From the NCBI GenBank assembly GCA_018267135.1, contig JAFDZA010000013.1, forward strand, positions 62,001 through 126,000: a stretch of DNA of 64,000 bases, written 5' to 3'. Origin of the DNA: Bacteroidota bacterium. Its GTDB lineage: Bacteria; Bacteroidota; Bacteroidia; Cytophagales; Cyclobacteriaceae. The notes below the pieces were generated by a model, which worked only from the letters and a program-made list of their open reading frames with translations, searched no databases and had not been told where the DNA came from. Shown one piece after another: positions 35,327 through 44,971 of this stretch; the stretch's first letter is position 1; every line of letters begins with the position of its first letter. The position numbers and the translations under genes were made by a program.

Positions 35327-36409
35327 TTATTTTTTTAAAACGGACTCAATGGCTGCCCCCGGTTTTATGTCGTTTACATAATCAAAGCCTAAAAAAGCAG
35401 CCAGCGTTTTCGCTAACTGATTTTGAAAATACTGGCCTTCCGATTTTATTTCACCTGCCGGTGGTGTATCGGGACCCAGAATAGCAAACCAAATCTGATC
35501 GGCTCCCGTCACTTTTTCTCCATGGCTACGCCAACTGTTCATGGTAGTATTACCGCGGCCGTGATCTACGGTGATGATTAATGTTGTTTTATTTTTGTAC
35601 TGAGGCTGGCTTTGCAGCCACGTCCAAAAATCGCTGATGAATCGATCGGCATAGTTAGCCGCATTCAGGTATCGATCGTATTCTCCTTCGTGGGCGAAGT
35701 GGTCGGTTTCATTGAAGGAAATGTAAACCACTTTCGGTTTATTTTTTTTAAGGTATTCAAAGGCATAATGAAAGGTAAAAGCATCCAAACGGGTAGCGTC
35801 TAAAAAGTGAGGCAACTCCGTACTGAGGTTGTTCAGAAACTTTTCGGTTTCATTCGGTTGTTGCGCTTTCATCCATCCTGCATTCACTACCACCCCGCTG
35901 CGTTTGGCATTAATAATCCACGGAAAATTTTCCCACGAGGTGAAGGCAGCTACTTTTCCTTTGTACCCTGTTTGTTGATTGATAAACTCCAATACATTTT
36001 TATTTGGATTATCGATGGGGTCGTTGGTATTGATATGAATGTCATCGGCCGCTCCGGTTAAGAGTTCATTGTATCCCGGGTAGGAAAACCACATCCGGTT
36101 GGTTACGTTTACATAGTTGGCATAATGGCGGTTGCCATAAATCTGGCCTTGCCGGGCTACCGTATTCCATAAAAAAGGCATCAGCTTTTGCCGTCTTTCT
36201 TCGGGTGTACCAGTGGCATATTGGGCGGCTAAGGCTACCGTATCGCGAACAAATTTTTTGGTGATAAGACGGTTTTCGGCTCCGTTAAATACTTCTTGCC
36301 AGCGCATGCCGTCAAGCGTGATTAAAATAATATTTTCGGTTTTCAGTTTAGGTTGAGCCAGGGCGGCCCCTGTCACAACAACGAAAGCTAAGAGAAATTT
36401 CCATTTCAT
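35327..36409 (-). CDS. Alkaline-phosphatase-superfamily phosphodiesterase/sulfatase-like protein
   Basis: A 360-residue exported hydrolase. A signal peptide ends near ALAQ (residue 19). Metal-site motifs of the alkaline phosphatase superfamily are visible: ITLDGMRWQEVF with Asp33, NETDHFAHEGEYD (Asp and His ligands, about residues 238-250) and ITVDHGRG (about 283-290). It is closest in style to type I phosphodiesterases/nucleotide pyrophosphatases; no Cys/Ser-x-Pro-x-Arg sulfatase signature is seen. The substrate is unknown. It stands alone and is convergent with the tolC remnant. Confidence 0.82.
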   Translation of the reverse strand: MKWKFLLAFVVVTGAALAQPKLKTENIILITLDGMRWQEVFNGAENRLITKKFVRDTVALAAQYATGTPEERRQKLMPFLWNTVARQGQIYGNRHYANYVNVTNRMWFSYPGYNELLTGAADDIHINTNDPIDNPNKNVLEFINQQTGYKGKVAAFTSWENFPWIINAKRSGVVVNAGWMKAQQPNETEKFLNNLSTELPHFLDATRLDAFTFHYAFEYLKKNKPKVVYISFNETDHFAHEGEYDRYLNAANYADRFISDFWTWLQSQPQYKNKTTLIITVDHGRGNTTMNSWRSHGEKVTGADQIWFAILGPDTPPAGEIKSEGQYFQNQLAKTLAAFLGFDYVNDIKPGAAIESVLKK

Positions 36410-36483
36410 GTGTTTAAGGTTTTAAGGTTACGATTCGGTTTTGATGCTGTTGGTTATATAATTTTTTTGTTGCGTATTTTTTC

Positions 36484-36531
36484 GATCAATTCAAAAATCA
36501 ATTTAAAAATGGTAATCTTTGATCAATTCAA
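36484..36531. repeat. Direct 11-bp repeats upstream of DUF5690 gene
   Basis: GATCAATTCAA occurs at 36484-36494 and again at 36521-36531, 37 bases apart start to start, in the 164-base region between two divergent genes. The spacing is close to three and a half helical turns. They could be a regulator's paired sites or chance in AT-rich DNA. Confidence 0.3.
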
Positions 36532-36573
36532 GCAAACAAAAAGACATTATTTTTTTTGATTATCCATAATAGT

Positions 36574-37899
36574 ATGTTTCAACAAGGATCTTCATCAGCC
36601 CTTTCGCGGTGGCTTAGCCGCACCCGCCAGATTTGGTTTACCCTTTACGCATCGGTTGCTGTGTTTCTGGTTTATACGTGTATTTATTCGTTTCGAAAAA
36701 CATTTACTGCAGCTACCTTTTCGGGGCAAGAGTTTGCGGGGGTCAGTTATAAAAGCTGGCTAGTTATTGCGCAAGTGGTAGGGTATGCCCTGTCTAAGTT
36801 TATTGGCATCAAAGTCATTGCCGAGCTGAAATCCACCTCACGGGCAACCGGCATTCTGCTGATGTCCGGCTTGGCCGTGGCTTCTTGGTTTTTCTTTGCT
36901 ATTACCCCGGCACCGTACAACATCATTTTTCTTTTTACCAACGGTATGCCACTGGGGCTAATCTGGGGAATGGTATTAGGCTACCTGGAAGGACGAAGGG
37001 TTACGGAAGTGCTCGGAGCAGGGCTTTCCGTAAGTTTTATTTTTTCGGCCGGACTCTGCAAAACTTTGGGTGCTTATCTGCTGCGCGATTGGCACGTAAG
37101 TGAAGTATGGATGCCCTTTACGGCAGGCCTTGTATTTGGTGTGCCGCTTTTGTTCTTTCTTTTTTTTCTCAACCAATTGCCTCCGCCATCTGCATTAGAC
37201 GAACAACTCCGCACTAAGCGCCAACCGATGAATGCCCAAGACCGGCTCTTGTTTACCAAAACATTTCTGCCCGGTATTATTTTATTTGTGGCCGCCTATA
37301 TGCTGTTTACTTTGTTTCGCGATGTACGCGATAATTTTTCGGCCGAAGTATGGGGCACATTAGGCTACCGCGATCCGGCCATTTTTACCCGCACGGAAGC
37401 TCCTATTGCCATCCTTACTCTGATCATCATGGGCAGTTTAATTGTGATTAAAAATAACCACACGGCTTTGGTAGCCATCCACCTCATCATTATTGCCGGC
37501 ATGGTGCTTTTAGGTGTAGCCACCTTCTTGTTCGACCGTCAACTGATCAGCGCTCCTGTCTGGATGACGCTTATTGGGTTAGGTCTTTATCTGGGCTATG
37601 TTCCATTTAACAGTATATTTTTCGACCGGCTCATCGCAGCTTTTCAGTATGCCGGCACCATCGGGTTTATCATGTACGTGGCCGATTCCTTCGGCTACCT
37701 GGGCAGCGTAAGCGTTTTATTTTATAAAGAATTTGGCTTGGCTGAACTCAGCTGGTTGCAATTTTTTATACAAAGCGGCTATGTCGTTTCCGTGGTGGGA
37801 ACGCTTCTTATTTTTAGTTCCATGATTTATTTCATTCAAAAGAAAAAAAACTGGAGCGTGTCCGTCTCTACTGGCAATTCTCCTTACCGACTCAATTAA
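36574..37899 (+). CDS. DUF5690 family transporter (MFS-like)
   Basis: A 441-residue protein with about twelve membrane helices. It opens with YASVAVFLVYTCIYSFRKTF, the first helix of an MFS-like carrier, and contains LGYLEGRRVTEVLGAGL, typical of the DUF5690 group in Bacteroidota. The transported compound is unknown; the family is distantly related to organophosphate:phosphate antiporters. I chose the ATG at 36574; a TTG at 36556 would add six residues. It is divergent from the phosphodiesterase gene, which may supply its substrate, but that link is only positional. Confidence 0.78.
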   Translation: MFQQGSSSALSRWLSRTRQIWFTLYASVAVFLVYTCIYSFRKTFTAATFSGQEFAGVSYKSWLVIAQVVGYALSKFIGIKVIAELKSTSRATGILLMSGLAVASWFFFAITPAPYNIIFLFTNGMPLGLIWGMVLGYLEGRRVTEVLGAGLSVSFIFSAGLCKTLGAYLLRDWHVSEVWMPFTAGLVFGVPLLFFLFFLNQLPPPSALDEQLRTKRQPMNAQDRLLFTKTFLPGIILFVAAYMLFTLFRDVRDNFSAEVWGTLGYRDPAIFTRTEAPIAILTLIIMGSLIVIKNNHTALVAIHLIIIAGMVLLGVATFLFDRQLISAPVWMTLIGLGLYLGYVPFNSIFFDRLIAAFQYAGTIGFIMYVADSFGYLGSVSVLFYKEFGLAELSWLQFFIQSGYVVSVVGTLLIFSSMIYFIQKKKNWSVSVSTGNSPYRLN

Positions 37900-37915
37900 G
37901 TGATGAGCGGTAACC

Positions 37916-38311
37916 CTATCCTCTCTTCCAAAGAAGAAGGGGAATCAATATAATCAGCCCCAGCACAGCCGGAGTGATTATAAAAACAAAGGCAGGCTTT
38001 GTGCCGGAGGGCACCAAAATTCCGCTGTATGAAATAGCCGACAACACACCAACTGTAATCATCAGCCACTGCACCCACTTTTGGATTCTAAAAGCACTTC
38101 GCTTAAAGTGCCGATCCACAATAAAAACACCTACCAGCGGAAGCAGCACCCAGCCGGTAAATAAAAAGTTTAGTATCAACGAATTTTGACGTATCACCAT
38201 TCGGCACAGAAAGTATAAGGAGACCACGGTGCAAATTTCCAAAATGTTTAATGCTACCGTGTGCAGCACATTTTGGTAGGGCGACAATTTATCGGAAAGC
38301 AACTTAGACAT
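37916..38311 (-). CDS. Small four-helix membrane protein
   Basis: A 131-residue protein with about four membrane helices (residues 19-39, 46-64, 78-97 and 105-127) and short basic loops; no family recognised. It lies 18 bases downstream of the GH3 gene in the direction of transcription (bglX ends at 38330), so it may be the last gene of the PUL's enzyme arm. Its end is convergent with the DUF5690 gene, 16 bases away. Confidence 0.65.
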   Translation of the reverse strand: MSKLLSDKLSPYQNVLHTVALNILEICTVVSLYFLCRMVIRQNSLILNFLFTGWVLLPLVGVFIVDRHFKRSAFRIQKWVQWLMITVGVLSAISYSGILVPSGTKPAFVFIITPAVLGLIILIPLLLWKRG

Positions 38312-38329
38312 ATAGGGTAGGATTAAAGG

Positions 38330-40630
38330 TTACAATAGTTTAAACTCAGCCTTCTTTACATCGCGCGAGTTTCCACCTACAAAAATTTCAAATACGCCCG
38401 GCTCGCTTCCTAAACTTAAATCGGATTTATAAAAAAACAAATCTTTATTTTTTAAAGTAAAATGAACGGTTTGGGTTTCACCTGCTTTAAGTATCACTTT
38501 TTTAAATCCCTTCAGTTCTTTTACCGGGCGTGTTATGGACCCTATTACATCGTGAAGGTAGAGTTGCACTACCTCTGTTCCCTCTTTTTGGCCCAGGTTG
38601 GTTACTTCTATGGATACGGTAATGGAATCGGATGCCGTCATTTCCGGCTTACTCAACTTTACTTCGCCATAGCTAAAATCGGTATAGCTCAGGCCATACC
38701 CAAACGGATAGACGGGATCATTAGAAACATCTAAATAATTGGACTTAAATTTTTGAAACCATTTGGCATCGCCCAAAGGGCGGCCTGTATTTTTTTGAGC
38801 ATAGTACATCGGTACCTGGCCCACGTTTTGCGGAAAGGTAGTAGTCAGTTTGCCGGAGGGGTTTATCTCACCAAATAATACATCGGCAATAGCATCGCCC
38901 GTTTCACTGCCGCCAAACCAAACATCTAAAATAGCCGGCACATTCTCGTCTTCCCATTTTAATGTCATTGGGCGGCCATTAAACAAAAGCAACACTACCG
39001 GTTTGCCGGTTTGAAGTAATGCCTTCAGTAATTCTTTTTGTGTATCGGGAATACCGATATCCGATCGGCTGGACGACTCGCCCGTCATCTCGGCCGACTC
39101 GCCCAGTGCGGCCACCACCACATCAGCCTGTCTGGCCATGCGTAGCGCTTCGTCTCGCAGTTCGGCAGCACTTCGCTTGTCGCGGTGCAGTGTTTTACCA
39201 AAAGGGGTAGCTATTTCCTCGAGGTGCGCATCTTCGTATAAATTAGAGCCTTTCGCATAAATAATTTTTGCTTTTCCGGCCGTAGCGGTTTCCAAGCCTT
39301 TCCTTACCGTAATGGATTTAGAAAAATGGGCGGCTACACTCCACGTACCCGTCATGTTTTCTGCCGCATCGGCCAGCGGGCCAATCAATGCAATGGTGCC
39401 TTGTTTTTTAAGCGGCAGTAAATGGTTTTGGTTTTTAAGCAGCACAAAACTTTGGGCGGCTACCTTTCGCGAAAAGGCGCGGTTGGCATCGGTAAAAATT
39501 TCTGTTTTAGCCCGTTCCTCCTGGCAATACCGATACGGATCATCTAACAACCCTAATTTGTATTTTGCCTGCAACACTCTTTTGCAGGCTTCATTAATTT
39601 GTTGCTCGGTTATCTTTCCTTCCTTCAATGAATTTGAGAGCGTGGTTAAAAATCCTTCGCTTACCATATCCATATCTAAACCGGCATCTAGCGCACGGGC
39701 CGAAACCGTTGGTAAATCGCCTATGCCATGCGGCACCATTTCGCTTACACTTGTATAATCTGAAACCAATAAACCACCAAAGCTCCATTGCTGGCGAAGT
39801 ACATCAGAAAGCAACCATTTGTTGGCCGTGGCCGGCACGCCATCTATTTCATTAAAGGAAGTCATCACGCTCCCCACACCGGCATTTACCGCTGCCTGAA
39901 AGGGGGGGAAATACTCGTTGTACATGCGCACATGGCTCATGTCGGTGGTGTTGTAATCGCGGCCCGCTTCGGCTGCTCCATACAGGGCATAATGTTTTAC
40001 ACAGGCCATCACTGTATTGTTGGCTGATAGATCGTTTCCCTGATAGCCCCGCACCATAGCTTCGGCAATGCGTGCGCCCAAATACGGGTCCTCCCCGCTG
40101 CCTTCGGCAATGCGCCCCCAGCGGGCATCGCGGGCAATGTCTACCATAGGAGAATAAGCCCAGTTGATGCCATCTGCACTGGCCTCGGTAGCGGCCATGC
40201 GGGCGGTTTGCCGGATCAAATCCATATCCCAACTGCAACTTAACCCGAGCGGGATGGGGAAAATAGTTTCGTATCCGTGAATAACATCCATACCAAAGAG
40301 CAACGGAATTTTAAGACGGCTTTTTTCTACCGCAATACGCTGCATTTCGCGCACGTTTGCTACGCCTTTAATGTTGAACAAGCCGCCTACTTTGCCCTGC
40401 TCAATTTTTTTTCCGATATCGGAACTGGCTGCTTCACCTGTTTTGAAATAGCCGGCCGAAGGGAGATTAAGCTGTCCAATCTTTTCTTCTATCGTCATCA
40501 GGCGCATGAGCGAATCTACTTTTTTATCCATACGCGACTGAGGTTGTTGCTTACCGCAAGAAACAACCATCAGCACAGAAATGAGGATTAAAATATTTTT
40601 TTGAATAGGTTGGTAAAGTGGGTGGTTCAT
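38330..40630 (-). CDS. bglX: GH3 beta-glucosidase lipoprotein (BglX-like)
   Basis: A 766-residue exported GH3 enzyme that removes glucose from the non-reducing end of beta-glucans or their oligosaccharides. Domain order is a signal with lipobox (MVVSC, Cys25), the GH3 N-terminal barrel with nucleophile Asp291 in LLVSDYTS, the GH3 C-terminal alpha/beta domain, and a fibronectin-III-like tail. The ATG at 40630 is preferred; a TTG at 40654 overlapping the previous stop would add eight residues. It directly follows the glycoamylase-family gene, so it probably finishes off the products of that enzyme in the periplasm. Confidence 0.93.
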   Translation of the reverse strand: MNHPLYQPIQKNILILISVLMVVSCGKQQPQSRMDKKVDSLMRLMTIEEKIGQLNLPSAGYFKTGEAASSDIGKKIEQGKVGGLFNIKGVANVREMQRIAVEKSRLKIPLLFGMDVIHGYETIFPIPLGLSCSWDMDLIRQTARMAATEASADGINWAYSPMVDIARDARWGRIAEGSGEDPYLGARIAEAMVRGYQGNDLSANNTVMACVKHYALYGAAEAGRDYNTTDMSHVRMYNEYFPPFQAAVNAGVGSVMTSFNEIDGVPATANKWLLSDVLRQQWSFGGLLVSDYTSVSEMVPHGIGDLPTVSARALDAGLDMDMVSEGFLTTLSNSLKEGKITEQQINEACKRVLQAKYKLGLLDDPYRYCQEERAKTEIFTDANRAFSRKVAAQSFVLLKNQNHLLPLKKQGTIALIGPLADAAENMTGTWSVAAHFSKSITVRKGLETATAGKAKIIYAKGSNLYEDAHLEEIATPFGKTLHRDKRSAAELRDEALRMARQADVVVAALGESAEMTGESSSRSDIGIPDTQKELLKALLQTGKPVVLLLFNGRPMTLKWEDENVPAILDVWFGGSETGDAIADVLFGEINPSGKLTTTFPQNVGQVPMYYAQKNTGRPLGDAKWFQKFKSNYLDVSNDPVYPFGYGLSYTDFSYGEVKLSKPEMTASDSITVSIEVTNLGQKEGTEVVQLYLHDVIGSITRPVKELKGFKKVILKAGETQTVHFTLKNKDLFFYKSDLSLGSEPGVFEIFVGGNSRDVKKAEFKLL

Positions 40631-40650
40631 AGGTTTTGAAATAGTGTGAG

Positions 40651-42297
40651 TCAATTAAACCCAAGTTTCGTTTTGGCTGCCTGCACCTCCGGGGCGGTCT
40701 TAAATAATTTCCACAACAAACCGGTTCGGTAGTTTTCCAGCATCACCACAATGGGCCCCTGATCAATGGCCAAGGTAGAGGTGGCTGTCCAGCCTTGGGT
40801 AAGGTTGATGGCATCATAAAAACCATATTGTCCCCAGAGCCGGTCGCCCAGTTGATAGTAGAAAAAACGAATGGCTTTCATAGACTGTGCCGGTGTATAG
40901 GGCATGGAAGAAATAGCAGCCGTAGGCGAAATGGTACCGTTATCGTTGGTAGGCGATTGTGCGCCATAGCCCCATGGGTTATCGCTGGCGGTAATACCCC
41001 AACAACTGTCGGAATACAGTGCGTAGTTACCGGGGTTTTTTACGCAGTAATCATGATTGATCAGCGATTGGTTTACGTTCTGTGTCCAGTAGTTTACATT
41101 GAGATACGTATCCGTTACGTGCGGGTCAAACCCCAAAAAAGAATATTGAGTAAAAAACAACGGCCCTCCGTATGGCTCGCCCAGCGGCAACACATGCCCC
41201 AAGTACGAGTTGCCATTGAGGATGTTTTTATTTTGTGCCCACCCTTGCTGGTAAACTTCTACCGGGATAGAATGAGTAGCCGAGCCGGCTGCCAGCAAAT
41301 AGGTAATGAGGGTTTCGTTATACCCGCGCGCGGGCACGTTCACAGCAAAACCTGCCGTGGGCGACCAGTTCCAATACAGTACATTTTCGGCCGGTGTTTT
41401 TCTAAACCAGTTCCAATCCACCGCCTGGTATAATTGGGTGATGCGGTTAATCAGGTTATTGCCTACCGTATCGGCCGGTGTAAGATACTGCCTCAGGCAA
41501 AGCAGCCCGTGTATCATAAACGAAGTTTCCACAATGTCTGCTCCATTGTCGTTCGGGCTGAACGCAATGGTTTTGCCCGTAGTGCCGTCTGACCAGTGCG
41601 GCCACGCGCCATGAAAGCGGTCGGCTTTTTCAAGATAGGTAACTATTTTTTTAGCCTGTGCCAGGCCATTGGCTCGCGAAATAAACCCACGGTTCATTCC
41701 TACAATAAGTGCCATTACGCCAAAGCCGCTTCCACCCATGGTTACAGTATTGCCCGATGAGTTTCGCTCGCGCGCCATGCCGCTTACCGGCTCGGCAAAG
41801 TCGTAAAAATATTTTAGGGTTTGTTGTTGCACGAGGGTAACCAGTGCCGTATCGGATATTACAGGAAATTTAGGAACCGGGTTTACACCGGTCATCAGTT
41901 TAATTGTTATGCCAGAGGTACCAAATGTTTTTTTGGTGGCAGAGGTAAGTTGTGGCGACACCAGCAGACTGTAGCCGGTTAAATAATTTAATGGATTAAC
42001 GGGTTGAACCACCAAACTGCTATCATGATGGGTAAATGAAATAGTAACAGGAACGACTCCGTTATTGAGCAGAATTGAATTTTGAGCCGATGTATGATCA
42101 ATCGGTTCTGAAAAACCCAATACGATCTGCGGAGTAATGGATGTACCGGAATAGCTGTAGCTAAACGGGCGGCCATCCAGCGAAACAGATAATAAGGAAA
42201 TATTTTTGGGACCAGGCGAAACTTTAGTAGAATCGTTTTTGCAGGAAAGAAGAAATGAAAGAAAAGGAATAATGAAAAAGAGAAACTTTAAATTCAT
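40651..42297 (-). CDS. Glycoamylase-family (PF10091/GH144-like) lipoprotein with Big_5 domain
   Basis: A 548-residue surface or periplasmic lipoprotein (lipobox SFLLSC, Cys19). Residues ~30-135 form a Big_5-type immunoglobulin-like domain (IVLGFSEPIDHTSA). Residues ~150-548 are the (alpha/alpha)6-barrel of the glycoamylase family, with GGSGFGVMALIVGMNRGF, WPHWSDG, and ending in the LAIDQGPIVVMLENYRTGL block. Characterised PF10091 members of family GH144 are endo-beta-1,2-glucanases or sophorohydrolases. It follows a terminator after the LamG gene and leads into the GH3 gene. Confidence 0.88.
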   Translation of the reverse strand: MNLKFLFFIIPFLSFLLSCKNDSTKVSPGPKNISLLSVSLDGRPFSYSYSGTSITPQIVLGFSEPIDHTSAQNSILLNNGVVPVTISFTHHDSSLVVQPVNPLNYLTGYSLLVSPQLTSATKKTFGTSGITIKLMTGVNPVPKFPVISDTALVTLVQQQTLKYFYDFAEPVSGMARERNSSGNTVTMGGSGFGVMALIVGMNRGFISRANGLAQAKKIVTYLEKADRFHGAWPHWSDGTTGKTIAFSPNDNGADIVETSFMIHGLLCLRQYLTPADTVGNNLINRITQLYQAVDWNWFRKTPAENVLYWNWSPTAGFAVNVPARGYNETLITYLLAAGSATHSIPVEVYQQGWAQNKNILNGNSYLGHVLPLGEPYGGPLFFTQYSFLGFDPHVTDTYLNVNYWTQNVNQSLINHDYCVKNPGNYALYSDSCWGITASDNPWGYGAQSPTNDNGTISPTAAISSMPYTPAQSMKAIRFFYYQLGDRLWGQYGFYDAINLTQGWTATSTLAIDQGPIVVMLENYRTGLLWKLFKTAPEVQAAKTKLGFN

Positions 42298-42349
42298 TTT
42301 AGTTCAACAAATATTGAATCAATTGAGCCAGCTATTTATTTTTTAAATC

Positions 42350-42391
42350 CAATACTAAAAAAAGGGCACACTTCCAGTAAGTGTGCCCTTT
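42350..42391 (-). terminator. Intrinsic terminator after the LamG gene
   Basis: On the minus strand a perfect 13-bp stem (arms 42379-42391 and 42361-42373, 5-base loop) is followed by a T-rich tract (six T, then AGT). It begins seven bases after the stop of the LamG gene. It should end or attenuate the SusC-SusD-LamG transcript before the two glycosidase genes, making the enzymes less abundant than the transport complex. Confidence 0.85.
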
Positions 42392-42397
42392 GAAAAA

Positions 42398-43306
42398 CTA
42401 TCTCCCGGCAGAACCGAGTTGAAATAAAGAACCAACTTCAAGCAAGCTTAATGCTTTCCCATAAACTCTGATATCATCCAATGTGCCTTTTAATTTGCCT
42501 TGCCAAACCTGAGCCGATGAGTTTGTATATCCTGACTTAGCATTTGGAATACGGCCAATAACTGCCAATGTGGGTGGCGCAATGATTATCGGGGTTGGTG
42601 AGGAGAATCTTTGCTGCCAGTTTGTATTAGAAACCAGAACACCATTAGCATATATTACAAAAGTAGAGGCCGTTTGATCGTACACACACACATAGTGAAT
42701 CCATGGGTTGCCGGTATTAAGAACGGGAACCCATTTTTTTCCTAAATCGCCATACGATCCATTTGCTATATTATCCTGGTGTGAAATTGTTCCATTAACA
42801 AAAGTTGCAAAGGCAGGATGCAAAGGCAATGTATCGTTGGTTGATGGTCTCCAACCGGTTTCAATTCCCATATTCAGAGGTCCGGCATTCCAATCAGTTT
42901 GATTCGCTACGCTTTGGGTAAGGGCAAATAACGAAGTATAAGTCTTTTTGTTATTGGTAATATCTTTAAACCAAAGACTCACACTAAAACTAGGCATCGC
43001 ATTAGCTGAACCAAGCGTAGTTAGAGCAGGGTACGTTAGGTAGCCAGAGTCAATCGCCAATGCCTGACCAATTCTCCCTGTGGTATATGAAGTAGCCGTA
43101 TCCTTGGAAGGGGCTATTCCGGAAACCACTTCGTTTTTAGTATTATCAAAAGTCCAGTGCGCTAACAAATTTGCTGCTCCCACATCATTAGAGGAGTTAT
43201 ACCCATTAATGGGGGGCAGTGAGTTATTACTTTTCGAGCACTGAAAAAGCGATAGCGCAATAAAGGCGCTAAAGCCCATAAACAGATAATTGATTGTTTT
43301 TTTCAT
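42398..43306 (-). CDS. LamG-domain surface lipoprotein
   Basis: A 302-residue lipoprotein (lipobox SLFQC, Cys23). From about residue 50 it is a concanavalin-like LamG domain: LLAHWTFDNTKNE at the start, SFSVSLWFKD, WIHYVCVYDQTASTFVIYANG in the middle and GTLDDIRVYGKAL near the end, all classic LamG strand motifs. It lies right after susD and in the same transcript, the usual place of surface glycan-binding proteins in PULs, so binding of the target polysaccharide is inferred. Confidence 0.87.
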   Translation of the reverse strand: MKKTINYLFMGFSAFIALSLFQCSKSNNSLPPINGYNSSNDVGAANLLAHWTFDNTKNEVVSGIAPSKDTATSYTTGRIGQALAIDSGYLTYPALTTLGSANAMPSFSVSLWFKDITNNKKTYTSLFALTQSVANQTDWNAGPLNMGIETGWRPSTNDTLPLHPAFATFVNGTISHQDNIANGSYGDLGKKWVPVLNTGNPWIHYVCVYDQTASTFVIYANGVLVSNTNWQQRFSSPTPIIIAPPTLAVIGRIPNAKSGYTNSSAQVWQGKLKGTLDDIRVYGKALSLLEVGSLFQLGSAGR

Positions 43307-43432
43307 AGTTATAAATTGATTTAAGGTTTAAAATTTAAAAAAGCTGTCATCATCATTACCAGCGCACCAGGCGAGCCCCGGGCATCAAAACATTTTTTTC
43401 CATTGATTCTATATTTTATTACCCAGCCCATA

Positions 43433-44959
43433 TCAATACCCCGGGTTTTGAGTCAGTTTTCCGTTGCTCAATAATATCTGGGTAGCCGGTATGGGCAATA
43501 ATTCGTGCGTGCCTGCCACAAATCCTTTGCTGCCCAGCACTGAAGCGGCATCGCCCCAGCGCACCAAATCCCAAAAGCGATCTTCTTCCATGGCCAACTC
43601 CACATGGCGCTCTTGTTTTAGATCGGCCAGCGTTACGCTGCCTTTGGGCAATAGCCCCGCCCGCACACGCACCAGGTTTACCGGAGTGGCGGCATCGCCT
43701 CCGGTATGGAGAGCTGCCTCGGCATTCATTAACAACACATCGGCATAGCGCAACACCGGGATGTTCTTTGGGCGGTCTTTATCGCCCGGAGTGGCATAGG
43801 TTTCTTTGGAAGGCACTACGCTGCTGGTATAGGCTTTGTAGTTGTAATATAGATTTTGTACAGAATCGGAACTGGGAATACGGAAGCCATCCCATAAAAC
43901 CGTGCCTTTGTGCAGCCCTGAATTATCTATAAAAATAATGGTGGCATTTTTTCGCAGGTCGCCAGTTTCATACGTATTGATGAGAGCGGTAGAGGGGTTG
44001 TTAAATCCCCAACCCAAATCGTTCCATCCGCCCATGCCTCCTACCCGCGGTCCTTGTGATACTGTCCAGTTGGCAATACCAAAATTAGAATTGTTGAATT
44101 TGCCTGTTTCAATTTCAAAAATAGATTCACTGCAATTGTTTCCGGCTTGTTTAAACTGTAACGAATAATCTTGCACTAACTGATACTGACCGGATGTAAT
44201 AACCTGATTGGTGAGCGCCTTTACACTGTCCCATTGGGCTAAGTATAAGTACACTTTGGCTAATAATGATTGAGCCGCGCCTTTGGTGGCGTGACCGGTG
44301 CCGGCCTGGGCTTTGGAGGGTAAGTTGGCAATGGCATAATGTAAATCGCGGATGATGCTGTCGTACACCACAGTGGCTGCTGTACGGGTTTGATAAACCG
44401 GGTTGGTGTTGGCATCGTGCGCATCTTTAGGTACCTGCAGCACGAGCGGCACCCCACCAAAAAAACGGACGAGATTAAAATAAAAATAGCCTCTGAGGAA
44501 TTTTACTTCTCCAACTAATATTTTTTTGGTGGCCATGGGCAGCGGAGCCGGAGCCAGTGCTTTCAGCGCCTGGTTGGCCGCACCAATACTGTTGTAGTGC
44601 CCGCTCCACAGGGTTCCGCAAAACGGGTTGGTAGAGGTTAACGTAAAATTATCAAACTGCCCGGCCGTTGTAGCCTGATCGGCTGCATAGCTTCCCTTGT
44701 CAGCATCGTCTGATGCAATAGAGGTGGCCGATAAAAAGGCGAAGCCGTGCACATCGCCATTGCCCCACGAGTCGCCCTGAAGCAAACTGCTGTACACACC
44801 CGTTACCAGATCTTGTGCCAGATTAGGGTTTGAGGTGGTGGTTTCTCCGCCCTGCACTTTTACGTCTAAAAATTCTTTGCTGCATGAAACAATGCTCAGG
44901 CTGAAGAACACTATCACTACCAGGTTGGTTATCTTGCTCATCTTGTTATTTGCTTTCAT
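43433..44959 (-). CDS. susD: SusD/RagB family glycan-binding lipoprotein
   Basis: A 508-residue surface lipoprotein that caps the SusC channel and binds the oligosaccharide. Signal and lipobox (LSIVSCSKEF, Cys27), SusD-like N-terminal domain with the tetratricopeptide-like helices (FLRGYFYFNLVRFFGGVPLV), and the C-terminal RagB/SusD region ending in DRFWDLVRWGDA. The ATG at 44941 (MSKITN) is an alternative start six codons on. It follows susC by 12 bases. The name indicates family, not starch specificity. Confidence 0.95.
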   Translation of the reverse strand: MKANNKMSKITNLVVIVFFSLSIVSCSKEFLDVKVQGGETTTSNPNLAQDLVTGVYSSLLQGDSWGNGDVHGFAFLSATSIASDDADKGSYAADQATTAGQFDNFTLTSTNPFCGTLWSGHYNSIGAANQALKALAPAPLPMATKKILVGEVKFLRGYFYFNLVRFFGGVPLVLQVPKDAHDANTNPVYQTRTAATVVYDSIIRDLHYAIANLPSKAQAGTGHATKGAAQSLLAKVYLYLAQWDSVKALTNQVITSGQYQLVQDYSLQFKQAGNNCSESIFEIETGKFNNSNFGIANWTVSQGPRVGGMGGWNDLGWGFNNPSTALINTYETGDLRKNATIIFIDNSGLHKGTVLWDGFRIPSSDSVQNLYYNYKAYTSSVVPSKETYATPGDKDRPKNIPVLRYADVLLMNAEAALHTGGDAATPVNLVRVRAGLLPKGSVTLADLKQERHVELAMEEDRFWDLVRWGDAASVLGSKGFVAGTHELLPIPATQILLSNGKLTQNPGY

Positions 44960-44971
44960 AAACTCTTACCG

